Source: Thalassococcus arenae
GTDB lineage: Bacteria; Pseudomonadota; Alphaproteobacteria; Rhodobacterales; Rhodobacteraceae
Direction of reading: 5' to 3'
NCBI RefSeq assembly: GCF_019104745.1
Contig: NZ_JAHRWL010000001.1
Span: 620,001 to 684,000, forward strand
DNA length: 64,000 nucleotides
The notes under the pieces were generated by a model. It ran no database searches. It saw only the letters and a list, made by a program, of their open reading frames with translations, and was not told the DNA's origin. The translations under genes and the position numbers were made by a program. Positions 1 to 7,516 of the stretch are shown in pieces (within the stretch, counting starts at the first letter, position 1; the number at the start of each line of letters is the position of its first letter).

Positions 1-1866
1 GTCCATGATCTCGACCACGGTCAGGCCCGGCGTCGCCTGGATCTCGGTGCCGCGCCAGATATGCTTGAACAGCGCGCGCACCTCCGGGTCCGTCACGCTC
101 TGATAATCCGGCAAGACCTGCGGGATCAGCCCGGCATCCGACGCGCCCTGGACGTTGTTCTGCCCGCGCAGCGGATGCAGCCCGGTGCCGGGGCGCCCGA
201 TATGGCCGCACAGCAGCGCCAGCGAAATCAGGCAGCGCGCATTGTCGGTGCCGTGGATATGCTGGCTGACCCCCATCCCCCAAAAGATCATCGCCCGCTC
301 GGCCCGCGCGAAAGTGCGCGCCACGGTGCGGATCGTGTCCTCGTCGATGCCGCACAATTCGGACATCCGGTCGGGCGTGAAGGCGCGGATATGGTCGCGG
401 AACTCGAAGAAGCCCTCGGTAAAGCCCTCGATATATTGCCGGTCATACAGCTTTTCCTCGACGATCACGTTCATGATCGCGTTCAGAAGCGCCACATCGG
501 TGCCGGGCCGGAACTGCAGCATGTGCGCCGCGTGGCGCCGCAGCGCCTGGGCGCGCGGGTCCATCACGATCAGCTTGCCGCCACGCTTGGCGAATTGCTT
601 GAAATAGGTGGCGGCAACGGGGTGGTTCTCGGTCGGGTTGGCGCCGATCACGATGGCCACGTCGGCATTCTCGATCTCGTTGAACGTGGCCGTCACCGCG
701 CCCGAGCCCACATTCTCCATCAGCGCCGCCACCGACGAGGCATGGCACAACCGCGTGCAATGGTCGACGTTGTTGTGGCCGAACCCCTGGCGGATGAATT
801 TCTGGAACAGATAGGCCTCTTCGTTGGTGCATTTGGCGCTGCCGAACCCGGCCACCGACGTGCCGCCGTAATAGCTGCGCAGGTCCTGCAACCCGTGCGC
901 GGCGGCGTCCAGCGCCTCGTCCCAGGTCGCCTCGCGGAAATGCGTCCAGGGATTGGCGGGATCGACATTCAGCCCCTTTTCCGGCGCATCCTTGCGGCGG
1001 ATCATCGGCTTGGTCAGCCGGTGCGGGTGGTGGATATAGTCGAAACCGAACCGCCCCTTGACGCAAAGCCGGCCTTCGTTGGCGGGGCCGTTGATGCCCT
1101 CGACATTGACGATGCGGTCGCCCTTGACCTTCATCGACACCTGGCAACCGACGCCGCAGAACGGGCAGACCGATTTCACCTCGCGGTCGAAATCGGCGCT
1201 GTCGCCACGCTGCGCATCGTCCAGAACCGTGGCCGGCATCAAGGCGCCGGTCGGACAGGCCTGCACGCATTCGCCGCAAGCCACGCAGGTGCTGTCGCCC
1301 ATCGGGTCGTCCATGTCGAAGACCGGGTAGGCATCATGCCCGCGGCCCGCCATGCCGATCACGTCGTTGACCTGCACCTCGCGGCAGGCACGCACGCACA
1401 GACCGCACTGGATGCAGGCATCGAGGTTCACCCGCATCGCGACATGGCTGTCGTCCAGCAGCGGGATGCGCGCTTTCTCCAGCTGGGGAAACCGGCTTGC
1501 CGACAGGCCGCTGGCCTCGGCCATGTCCCACAGATGCGACGAGCGGTCATGCGCATCCTCGCGCGCCGGCTGGTCGGCCAGCAGCAGTTCCATCACCATC
1601 TTGCGGGCCTGGGTGGCGCGGGCATTGGCCGTGTTGACCACCATCCCCTCGGACGGTTCGCGGATGCAGGACGCGGCCAGGGTCCGCTCGCCCTCGATCT
1701 CCACCATGCAGGCCCGGCAATTGCCGTCGGGTCGGTAGCCCGGAGCGGGCTTGTGGCACAGATGCGGGATGGTCAGGCCCCGGCCGTGGGCCACCTCCCA
1801 GATCGTCATTCCCTTTTCGGCCTCGACCGTCTCGCCGTCGAGCGTGAACCGGATCCTGTCGGACAT
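1..1866 (-). CDS. fdhA: Formate dehydrogenase alpha subunit, FdsA type (3' end outside window)
   Basis: Molybdenum enzyme that oxidises formate to CO2; 622 codons are visible and the C-terminus lies beyond the left edge. Domains in order: an N-terminal [2Fe-2S] plant-ferredoxin-like domain (Cys37, 50, 53, 67), two [4Fe-4S] ferredoxin motifs (CIQCGLCVRAC and CVACGECVQAC, about residues 148-210), then the molybdopterin domain with its own 4Fe-4S motif CPFCGVGC and CVKGRFG. The active-site segment VDHCTRLCHASS has Cys374 at the position where selenoproteins carry Sec, so this is a Cys-type enzyme. Start: ATG at 1866 has AGGAG eight bases upstream; an in-frame ATG at 1872 is too close to it. NAD-linked FdsA is usually preceded by fdsG and fdsB, but upstream here is an unrelated gene on the other strand. 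The partner subunits may be elsewhere or beyond the left edge. Confidence 0.93.
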   Translation of the reverse strand, partial: MSDRIRFTLDGETVEAEKGMTIWEVAHGRGLTIPHLCHKPAPGYRPDGNCRACMVEIEGERTLAASCIREPSEGMVVNTANARATQARKMVMELLLADQPAREDAHDRSSHLWDMAEASGLSASRFPQLEKARIPLLDDSHVAMRVNLDACIQCGLCVRACREVQVNDVIGMAGRGHDAYPVFDMDDPMGDSTCVACGECVQACPTGALMPATVLDDAQRGDSADFDREVKSVCPFCGVGCQVSMKVKGDRIVNVEGINGPANEGRLCVKGRFGFDYIHHPHRLTKPMIRRKDAPEKGLNVDPANPWTHFREATWDEALDAAAHGLQDLRSYYGGTSVAGFGSAKCTNEEAYLFQKFIRQGFGHNNVDHCTRLCHASSVAALMENVGSGAVTATFNEIENADVAIVIGANPTENHPVAATYFKQFAKRGGKLIVMDPRAQALRRHAAHMLQFRPGTDVALLNAIMNVIVEEKLYDRQYIEGFTEGFFEFRDHIRAFTPDRMSELCGIDEDTIRTVARTFARAERAMIFWGMGVSQHIHGTDNARCLISLALLCGHIGRPGTGLHPLRGQNNVQGASDAGLIPQVLPDYQSVTDPEVRALFKHIWRGTEIQATPGLTVVEIMD

Positions 1867-2248
1867 GCGCATCTCTCCTGTCTCGCCGCCATCTTAGAGC
1901 ATTCCCGCACCGGCGCGCGTCCACCATTCCCGACACCTGCCTGCGCAATTGCGGCCCTCGCGGTTTCCGATCGTCGGCAAATGCCCCCTTTCAGAAGCCC
2001 TGCTTCTTCTCTTTTTCAAACACGCCCCGCGCATCCGGTGCCCGGCGGCACGCCGCCGGTCGAACGCGCCATCGTTTCCAAAGGCCGACCGGCCCGGCCT
2101 GCCAAAGGCGGGCCGGGCCTGATCCTGCGCGCCGAAGGCGCTCGTTCGGGCCGTTGTTCGGCGCCGCACAGGGCCTCCGCGCGGACCGGCCTTTCGCGAT
2201 GCGGCGCATCGACCATATTCGAACGGATCAAGACAACGGAGCCACGCC
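1867..2248. other. Intergenic region with GC-rich hairpins
   Basis: No convincing gene lies here. It separates the divergent fdhA and VOC genes and must hold their promoters. It contains one copy of a dispersed repeat (1998-2026). Two strong hairpins follow: CCGGCGGC/GCCGCCGG at 2042-2059, and a 13-bp stem at 2091-2119 (one G-U-type mismatch) with loop AAA. Neither has a T-run, so these are not typical intrinsic terminators. Confidence 0.5.
1998..2026 (+). repeat. Dispersed intergenic repeat, copy 1 (divergent)
   Basis: Reads CCCTGCTTCTTCTCTTT then TTCAAACACGCC. It matches the copies at 10167-10195 and 31261-31286 over the CTTCTTCTCTTT core and the ACGC end, but differs in the middle bases. 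It lies between two genes, like the other copies. Confidence 0.6.
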
Positions 2249-2728
2249 ATGTCCGCCCATCCCGACACCCGCATCGGCCATGTCCATCTCAAGGTCGCCG
2301 ATCTCGACCGCGCCGTCGCCTTCTACCGCGACGTGATGGGGTTCGCTGTCACGCAGCGCTACGGCAGCCAGGCCGCTTTTCTCGCGGCGGGCGGCTATCA
2401 CCATCATATCGGGTTGAACACCTGGCACAGCCGCGGCGGGCCGCAGCCCGCCGGCGACGCCACAGGGCTCTACCACACCGCCTTTCTCTATCCCGACCGC
2501 GCGGCCCTCGGCGCCGCGCTCAAATCCGTCATCGCCGCCGGTGTACCGATCGACGGTGCCGCCGATCACGGTGTGTCCGAAGCGGTCTATTTCCGCGATC
2601 CCGACGGCAACGGGATCGAGATCTACCGCGACCGGGCGCCCCGCGACTGGCCGCGCGACGGCAATGGCGATCTGGCGATGGTCAACGCGCCGCTCGATCT
2701 CGACGCGCTGCTGGCCGAGGCGCCCTGA
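2249..2728 (+). CDS. VOC superfamily (glyoxalase/extradiol dioxygenase-like) protein
   Basis: A 159-residue vicinal-oxygen-chelate protein. The N-terminal module GHVHLKVADLDRAVAFYRDVMGF is the classic VOC opening, with a candidate metal-binding His in GHVHL. A second His-rich stretch (YHHHIGLNTW, about residues 50-60), a His in GLYHTAF, and the C-terminal DPDGNGIEIYRD, whose Glu is the usual last metal ligand, complete a catechol-2,3-dioxygenase/CatE-like pattern. The substrate cannot be told from sequence. ATG at 2249 is the only sensible start. The gene is followed after 57 bases by an aminotransferase gene on the same strand, but nothing ties the two functionally. Confidence 0.82.
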   Translation: MSAHPDTRIGHVHLKVADLDRAVAFYRDVMGFAVTQRYGSQAAFLAAGGYHHHIGLNTWHSRGGPQPAGDATGLYHTAFLYPDRAALGAALKSVIAAGVPIDGAADHGVSEAVYFRDPDGNGIEIYRDRAPRDWPRDGNGDLAMVNAPLDLDALLAEAP

Positions 2729-2785
2729 ACGGCTGGACCTCGCCGCACAGCGCGCCTAGGCTCCGCCACGCAAAAGGAGGACGCC

Positions 2786-3649
2786 ATGGCCACGGGCAGC
2801 AATATCCGCACCTATTTCAACGGCACCTGGCACGATGGTGACGTGGCGATCATGCACGCCGCCGATCACGGCGCCTGGCTGGGCTCGTCGGTTTTCGACG
2901 GGGCGCGCTGCATCGACGGGCTGACACCGGATCTCGACGCCCATTGCGCCCGCGTCAACCGTTCGGCCGCCGCGCTGATGGTCGAACCCACCGTCTCGAC
3001 CCAGGACATGGTGGCCATCGCGCGGGACGGGCTGGCGCGTTATCCAAGGGATGCCGCGGTCTATATCCGGCCGATGTACTGGGCGATCGACGGCGACGCC
3101 ACGGCCATCGTGCCCAAACCCGGCGGCACCGGGTTCGCGCTGTGCCTCGAAGAGATTCCGCTGGCTCCGCCCGAGGCCACCGTCACGCTGGGCCGCACGC
3201 GGTTCCGCCGGCCGGTGCTCGAAGATGCGGTGGTCAACGCCAAGGCGGGTTGCCTCTATCCCAACAACGCCCGGATGCTGGCCGAAGTGCGCGCCCGCGG
3301 TTTCGGCAACGCGCTGGTGGCCGACGCCATGGGCAATGTCGCGGAATCGGCCACGTCCAACGTCTTCATGGTGCGCGACGGCGTGGTTTTCACGCCCATC
3401 CCCAACGGCACCTTCCTGGCCGGGATCACCCGCGCGCGCCACATCGCGAACCTGCGCGCCGACGGGGTCGAGGTGGTGGAAACCGTGCTGTCCTTCGCCG
3501 ATTTCGAGGACGCCGACGAGGTCTTCCTGTCGGGCAACATGCACAAGGTGACGCCGGTGACCGGGTTCGAGGATATCTCCTATCAGGTCGGTCCCGTCAC
3601 CCGCCGCGTGCGCGAGATGTACTGGGATTGGGCCGCCAGCGCGGCATGA
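2786..3649 (+). CDS. Class IV PLP aminotransferase, branched-chain amino acid aminotransferase family
   Basis: A 287-residue fold-type IV PLP enzyme of the IlvE/BCAT family, which transfers amino groups between branched-chain amino acids and 2-oxoglutarate. Key features: FDGARC near residue 38, the catalytic Lys153 in VVNAKAGCLYPNN, the ESATSNVF stretch that contributes to PLP binding, and LSGNMHKVTPV near the C-terminus. Length is typical of short bacterial BCATs. An AAAGGAGG ribosome-binding site sits just before ATG 2786. The stop overlaps the next start (ATGA), so it is coupled to the downstream acetyltransferase gene. D-amino acid aminotransferase or aminodeoxychorismate lyase activity cannot be excluded within this superfamily. 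Confidence 0.85.
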   Translation: MATGSNIRTYFNGTWHDGDVAIMHAADHGAWLGSSVFDGARCIDGLTPDLDAHCARVNRSAAALMVEPTVSTQDMVAIARDGLARYPRDAAVYIRPMYWAIDGDATAIVPKPGGTGFALCLEEIPLAPPEATVTLGRTRFRRPVLEDAVVNAKAGCLYPNNARMLAEVRARGFGNALVADAMGNVAESATSNVFMVRDGVVFTPIPNGTFLAGITRARHIANLRADGVEVVETVLSFADFEDADEVFLSGNMHKVTPVTGFEDISYQVGPVTRRVREMYWDWAASAA

Positions 3650-4101
3650 TCGCCGAACCGCTGAGGCAAGCCGGTCCGGCCGACCTGGCGGCGCTGACCG
3701 ATCTGTGCCTGACCGCCAAGGCGCATTGGGGCTATGACGCGGCCTTCATGTCGGCGGCCCGCGACGAACTGACGGTGCGCGCAACCGACCTGGCCGATCC
3801 CTGCGCGGTGACGCGCGACGCCCGCGGCTTTACCGGCTTCGTCCAGGTTTCGGTCGCCGGCCGAACCGCGCAGCTCGAGAAACTGTTCGTCGCGCCGCGC
3901 GCCATGCGGCGCGGCTGCGGCGCCGCCTTGTTGCGGTGGGCCTGCGATACCGCCCGCGACATCGGGGCAACCGCGCTGCTCATCGAATCCGACCCCGGCG
4001 CCGAGCCGTTCTATGCCCGCATGGGCGCGGTCAGGATCGGCACCGCGCCTTCCGGTTCGATCCCGGGCCGCCACCTGCCGTTGCTGTCGCTGGCGCTCTG
4101 A
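3646..4101 (+). CDS. GNAT family N-acetyltransferase
   Basis: A 151-residue protein with the GNAT fold. Visible are the acetyl-CoA-binding segment LEKLFVAPRAMRRGCGAALLRWA (motif A, R/Q-x-x-G-x-G/A variant, about residues 80-103) and the C-terminal FYARMGAVRIG that ends most GNAT domains. It starts inside the stop of the upstream aminotransferase (ATGA overlap), so the two are translated together. The acetyl acceptor is unknown; small-molecule or peptide N-acetylation are both possible. Residue 1 was set at the overlapping ATG because it gives the full N-terminal beta strand (EPLRQAGPADLAALTDL). Confidence 0.8.
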   Translation: MIAEPLRQAGPADLAALTDLCLTAKAHWGYDAAFMSAARDELTVRATDLADPCAVTRDARGFTGFVQVSVAGRTAQLEKLFVAPRAMRRGCGAALLRWACDTARDIGATALLIESDPGAEPFYARMGAVRIGTAPSGSIPGRHLPLLSLAL

Positions 4102-4154
4102 GCGCTTGCCACCGCGGCACGGCTTCGCCATGATCCGCCCGCAGGGAGACCGAG

Positions 4155-4610
4155 ATGCGCAAGTTCCTCGTCGTGCTGGATGACAGCCGCGAATGCCTCA
4201 ACGCGATGCGGTTCGCCGCCATGCGCGCGGCCCGGACGGGCGGCGGCGTGGCGATCCTTTCGGTCATTCCTCCGGACGAGTTCAACCACTGGATCGGCGT
4301 CGGCGAAGTCATGCGCGAAGAGGCGCGCGAACGCATCCACGCCCATTTCGAGGTCTTCGCCAAGTGGATGCGCGACAAGCAGGGGGTCGACCCCGAACTG
4401 GTGATCCGCGAAGGCGACCCGGTGACCGAAATCCTTGCCCAGGTCCGCAACGACCCCGATATCGGCGTCCTGGTGTTGGGCGCCGCCGCGGACAAGAAGG
4501 GGCCGGGCCCGCTGGTCACGCAACTGACGCGGAATTCCGGCTCGCTGCCGATGCCGATCACGATCGTGCCCGGCGATCTGTCGAAAGAACGGCTCGAAGC
4601 GATCACCTGA
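4155..4610 (+). CDS. Universal stress protein (UspA family)
   Basis: A 151-residue cytoplasmic protein with one Usp domain: KFLVVLDDSRECLNAMRFAAMRAART at the N-terminus, and the third and fourth strands VIREGDPVTEILAQVRNDPDIGVLVLGAAADKKG. The usual ATP-binding G-x2-G-x9-G-S/T signature is degraded after LGAAADKKG (no clear GS pair), so this may be of the non-nucleotide-binding UspA type. It lies alone, 53 bases after the acetyltransferase, with a GGGAG ribosome-binding site before ATG 4155. Its target or role is not evident from context. Confidence 0.82.
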   Translation: MRKFLVVLDDSRECLNAMRFAAMRAARTGGGVAILSVIPPDEFNHWIGVGEVMREEARERIHAHFEVFAKWMRDKQGVDPELVIREGDPVTEILAQVRNDPDIGVLVLGAAADKKGPGPLVTQLTRNSGSLPMPITIVPGDLSKERLEAIT

Positions 4611-4692
4611 CGGAACGTAACGGGCAGATGCCTGATCTGGATCAATCGCATCTGGGTACCGATCTGCGATTGGGGGGCCAGAGGGTGTCATC

Positions 4693-5205
4693 ATGCCGGC
4701 GGCAACGACCAAGAAAGACCTGAGCGCGATCACGGCGAGCGAATTCGCCAAGTTCGAGCGCGTGCTCGATTCGGTGCCCGAGGCGCTGCGCTTGAAACCC
4801 GATCCCGGCGCCGATGACACGACGCTCAAGGACATCGCCGGGCATCGGGCGCATTGGATCGCCCTGTTCCTGGACTGGTATGCCCGGGGTCAAGCCGGAG
4901 AACCGGTCGAGATGCCCGCGCCGGGATACAAGTGGAACGAATTGCGCCGGTTCAACGCCGATCTGCGCGCGGCTCAGGCCGGACTGGACTGGGATGCCGC
5001 GCGGACCCTTCTGCGCGACAACCATGCACGGCTGATGGATTTCATCGCGGCGCGCGACGACGCGGCGCTGTACGGCGCGCCGATGCCGGGCGGCGGCAAT
5101 GCCTGGACGCCGGGCCGCTGGGCCGAGGCGGCGGGCGCATCGCATTACCGGTCGGCGGCCAAGTATATCCGGGCGCGGCTGAAGGCCGCGAAGGCGCCCG
5201 GCTGA
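4693..5205 (+). CDS. ClbS/DfsB family four-helix bundle protein
   Basis: A 170-residue, mostly helical protein resembling the ClbS/DfsB family (formerly DUF1706), distant relatives of DinB. The N-terminal pattern TKKDLSAITASEFAKFERVLDSV, the DDTTLKDIAGHRAHWIALFLDWY segment and the C-terminal SHYRSAAKYIRARLKAA are characteristic. ClbS itself protects its host from the genotoxin colibactin, but most chromosomal members have unknown roles and no such role should be assumed here. It stands alone between the Usp gene and nfuA and ends 25 bases before the nfuA promoter. Confidence 0.72.
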   Translation: MPAATTKKDLSAITASEFAKFERVLDSVPEALRLKPDPGADDTTLKDIAGHRAHWIALFLDWYARGQAGEPVEMPAPGYKWNELRRFNADLRAAQAGLDWDAARTLLRDNHARLMDFIAARDDAALYGAPMPGGGNAWTPGRWAEAAGASHYRSAAKYIRARLKAAKAPG

Positions 5206-5230
5206 GGCTGGCTTAGAATCGTTCCAATCC

Positions 5231-5259
5231 TTGACGCACGGCCCCCGGCTGCGCATATA
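5231..5259 (+). promoter_or_regulatory. Candidate sigma-70-type promoter of nfuA
   Basis: TTGACG (5231-5236), a 17-base spacer and CATATA (5254-5259) lie 28 bases before the nfuA start codon. The -35 box matches consensus at five of six positions; the -10 box is weaker, and a shifted TATAGA would give a 19-base spacer. No IscR or SufR-like operator was recognised. Confidence 0.5.
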
Positions 5260-5286
5260 GAATGCCAAGCCAGAAAGGGCGCCGCC

Positions 5287-5850
5287 ATGTTCATCCAGAC
5301 CGAATCCACACCGAACCCCGCAACTCTGAAATTCCTGCCCGGCCAGACAGTGCTGGAGATGGGGACAGCCGATTTCCCGTCCGCCGACGGCGCAAGCGCG
5401 TCGCCTCTGGCACAACGCCTGTTCGGCGTCGACGGCGTCTCGGGCGTGTTCTTCGGCACCGATTTCGTCACCGTGACCAAGGCCGAAAACATCGACTGGG
5501 ATCACCTGAAACCAGCGATCCTGGGCGCGATCATGGAGCATTTCCAGTCTGGCGAACCAGTCATGAGCGATGGCGCCACCCAGGCCGGCGGCCATGCCGA
5601 ACACAGCGGCGAGGATGCGGAAATCGTCGGCCAGATCAAGGAATTGCTGGACAGCCGGGTGCGCCCTGCGGTGGCCCAGGATGGCGGCGACATCACCTTT
5701 CACGGCTTCGACCGCGGCGTGGTCTATCTGCACATGCAGGGCGCCTGCGCGGGCTGCCCGTCTTCGACCCTGACGCTGAAGATGGGCATCGAGAACCTGC
5801 TGCGCCACTACATTCCCGAAGTGACCGAGGTCCGCCCCGTGATGGCCTGA
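5287..5850 (+). CDS. nfuA: NfuA/NifU-type iron-sulfur cluster carrier protein
   Basis: A 187-residue Fe-S carrier that receives [4Fe-4S] clusters and passes them to target enzymes. The N-terminal Nfu domain (FIQTESTPNPATLKFLPG, residues 1-90) is the alphaproteobacterial and mitochondrial NFU1 type. The C-terminal NifU domain (about 115-187) holds the cluster-binding CxxC in GACAGCPSSTLTLK. A His/Glu-rich linker (GGHAEHSGEDAE) joins them. It has its own candidate promoter upstream and an intrinsic terminator downstream (5874-5904), so it is probably monocistronic. The tsaB-rimI pair follows on the same strand. Confidence 0.94.
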   Translation: MFIQTESTPNPATLKFLPGQTVLEMGTADFPSADGASASPLAQRLFGVDGVSGVFFGTDFVTVTKAENIDWDHLKPAILGAIMEHFQSGEPVMSDGATQAGGHAEHSGEDAEIVGQIKELLDSRVRPAVAQDGGDITFHGFDRGVVYLHMQGACAGCPSSTLTLKMGIENLLRHYIPEVTEVRPVMA

Positions 5851-5873
5851 ACGCCACCACCGGCGTGTTTCGA

Positions 5874-5904
5874 CGGGCGCCCCGGCGGCGCCCGTTTGCG
5901 TTTG
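5874..5904 (+). terminator. Intrinsic terminator of nfuA
   Basis: Stem CGGGCGCC (5874-5881) pairs perfectly with GGCGCCCG (5887-5894), with the five-base loop CCGGC, followed by the T-rich TTTGCGTTTG. It sits 24 bases after the nfuA stop codon. Confidence 0.65.
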
Positions 5905-5939
5905 TGCTAGGCTGCATTGGAAAGCGGAAGGCAAGGCAT

Positions 5940-6233
5940 ATGGTCGACAAGGTCGAAGTCGAGAACGTGAATCACCCCGGCCTGACGGAGCGGGTGGATG
6001 CGGCGAAATACCAGGCGATCCGTACCCTGATGCTGGCCGCACTTCCGGTCGGCGAACCCGGCCTGAGCGCGGCGCAGATCAAGGACGCGATACGCCCGGG
6101 CCTTCCACAAGACCTTTTCCCGGGCGGCAAGGCGCTTGGCTGGTGGCAGAAATGCGTCCAGCTCGATCTCGAGGCCAAGGGCCTGGTGACCCGCGCCAAG
6201 ACAAAGCCGCTGACGTTCTTCCGGCCGGACTGA
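5940..6233 (+). CDS. Small conserved-looking hypothetical protein (97 aa)
   Basis: I do not recognise this 97-residue protein with confidence. It reads as a small soluble alpha/beta protein: VEVENVNHPGLTERVDAAKYQAI at the N-terminus, a helical middle (GLSAAQIKDAIRPGLP), then GGKALGWWQKCVQLDLEAKGLVTRAKTKPLTFFRP. The last part resembles a winged-helix tail, with 'recognition' and 'wing' elements as in small DNA-binding or DUF proteins. Translation is supported by ATG at 5940 with GGAAAGCGG and AAGGC upstream and by coding-like base composition. It lies directly after the nfuA terminator and may start its own transcript. Confidence 0.65.
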   Translation: MVDKVEVENVNHPGLTERVDAAKYQAIRTLMLAALPVGEPGLSAAQIKDAIRPGLPQDLFPGGKALGWWQKCVQLDLEAKGLVTRAKTKPLTFFRPD

Positions 6234-6405
6234 CGGGCGCAGGCCGGTTGACGACGATGCCACGGCAAGCATGACAGTCCCGAGCGGCCGCTGCTGTTAC
6301 GGCGCCGGCCGGCTCGAAACCCAAGGCTGCATACGGAAGACGGCCTGCCCCGGCACCCGGCGTCGGCGCGTGACAGTCTGAACGCGGACCGGTAAGACCG
6401 GCGCC

Positions 6406-6972
6406 ATGACCAATGTGCTTGCCTTCGACACCTCCGGTTCCTATTGCGCCGCCGCCGTGCTGCGCGATGGCGAAACCGTCGTGACGGCGCACGAAGACAT
6501 GGCGCGCGGACAGGCCGAACGGCTCATGCCCCTGCTGCAGAACCTGATGACCGACGCGGGCCTGCAATGGTCCGACCTCGACCGGATCGGCGTCGGCGTG
6601 GGGCCGGGCAATTTCACCGGCATCCGCATCGCCGTCAGCACCGCCCGCGGGCTGGCGTTGGGGCTGGGCATTCCCGCGATCGGCGTGTCGACCTTCGACG
6701 CGATCCATTTCGACATGCCGGACGCGGTCGCAGCGGTCGTAGCGCCACGCGGACAGGTCTATGTCTGCCCACCCGGTGGCACGCCGGAACTGCGCCCCAT
6801 GACCGAGGCAGTCGGGGCGATTTTCCTGTCGAACCCCGTTTTGTTGGCCGAACGGATCGGTCGGGTCGCCGCGACGCGGGAACCGGGGCCACGCCCAGCG
6901 CCGCTCTATGTCCGGCCCGCCGATGCCGCGCCGTCGCGCGATACCCCGCCGGTGATCCTGGATGACGCCTGA
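6406..6972 (+). CDS. tsaB: tRNA threonylcarbamoyladenosine biosynthesis protein TsaB
   Basis: A 188-residue partner of TsaD and TsaE in making t6A at position 37 of ANN-decoding tRNAs. The N-terminal ASKHA-fold signature is clear: VLAFDTSGSYCAAAVLRDG, then HEDMARGQAERLMPLL, and VGVGPGNFTGIRIAVSTARGLALGL (about residues 63-88), the family's most conserved block. The C-terminal half is short and divergent, as usual for TsaB, which lacks kinase activity. It overlaps rimI by 11 bases, a common arrangement because both are involved in translation-machinery modification. Confidence 0.92.
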   Translation: MTNVLAFDTSGSYCAAAVLRDGETVVTAHEDMARGQAERLMPLLQNLMTDAGLQWSDLDRIGVGVGPGNFTGIRIAVSTARGLALGLGIPAIGVSTFDAIHFDMPDAVAAVVAPRGQVYVCPPGGTPELRPMTEAVGAIFLSNPVLLAERIGRVAATREPGPRPAPLYVRPADAAPSRDTPPVILDDA

Positions 6973-7375
6973 GGCGCTGGCGGCGCTGCACGCCGCCTGC
7001 TTTCCCGACGCGCCCTGGAGCGCCGGCGAGTTTCACGATCTGCTCGCACAGCGCGGCACGATCCTGCACAGCTCGGGGAACAGCGGTTTCCTGTTGGCCC
7101 GCAATCTGCCGCCCGAGGCCGAGATCCTGACCATCGCCGTGCATCCCGAAGCACGCAGGCGGGGGATCGCGCGGGCCCTGGTCAACGACTTTCTGCGCGA
7201 TGCGGCAGCCCGGGGAATCGACAGCGTGTTCCTCGAAGTCGCCGCCGGGAACGATGCCGCGCTCGGGCTTTACCGCGCGTGCGGCTTTGCCGAAATCGCC
7301 CGGCGTGCAGACTATTACCGCCGAAAGGGCGGGCCGAACGAGGACGCGGCGGTCATGCGGTGCGATCTGACCTAG
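6962..7375 (+). CDS. rimI: Ribosomal protein S18 alanine N-acetyltransferase-like GNAT (RimI)
   Basis: A 137-residue GNAT enzyme. The acetyl-CoA site is ILTIAVHPEARRRGIARALVNDFL (about residues 57-80), followed by VFLEVAAGNDAALGLYRACGFAEIARRADYYRR, the RimI signature in which the Glu and Tyr take part in acetylation of N-terminal alanine. Position directly after and overlapping tsaB (ATG 6962 inside the tsaB end) strongly supports the RimI assignment. In alphaproteobacteria the true substrate has often not been tested. Confidence 0.88.
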   Translation: MTPEALAALHAACFPDAPWSAGEFHDLLAQRGTILHSSGNSGFLLARNLPPEAEILTIAVHPEARRRGIARALVNDFLRDAAARGIDSVFLEVAAGNDAALGLYRACGFAEIARRADYYRRKGGPNEDAAVMRCDLT

Positions 7376-7472
7376 GGTCAGTCACCGGCGACACGAGCCA
7401 AGGCAAGAATCCGGTTGACCCTTGCCGGTGCCTACGGCCTTAATCCCCGTCATCCGACGATTTTCCGACCAA

Positions 7473-7493
7473 GCGGCGGGACCAACCCGCCGC
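7473..7493 (+). promoter_or_regulatory. Stem-loop in the leader of the BMP transporter operon
   Basis: A perfect 8-bp stem GCGGCGGG/CCCGCCGC with loop ACCAA lies 24 bases before the start of the binding-protein gene. It has no T-run and is too simple to be a purine riboswitch; it may be an mRNA-stabilising or translation-modulating structure. Confidence 0.4.
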
Positions 7494-7516
7494 AGTCCAA
7501 CACCTGGGAGCAAACC

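Noticed and set aside
700-780. Selenocysteine in formate dehydrogenase
   Set aside because: The Mo-ligand codon encodes Cys (TGC); there is no in-frame TGA and no SECIS-like hairpin.
61-2841. A 926-codon open frame on the plus strand
   Set aside because: It is antisense to fdhA and to the VOC gene region. The minus strand encodes an unmistakable FdsA with all Fe-S motifs; the plus frame has no recognisable domain and Arg/His/Ala-rich composition typical of GC-rich shadow frames.
7376-7516. Purine riboswitch upstream of the BMP transporter
   Set aside because: Only a simple 8-bp hairpin is present; the three-way-junction core is not recognisable and the region is too GC-rich and short.
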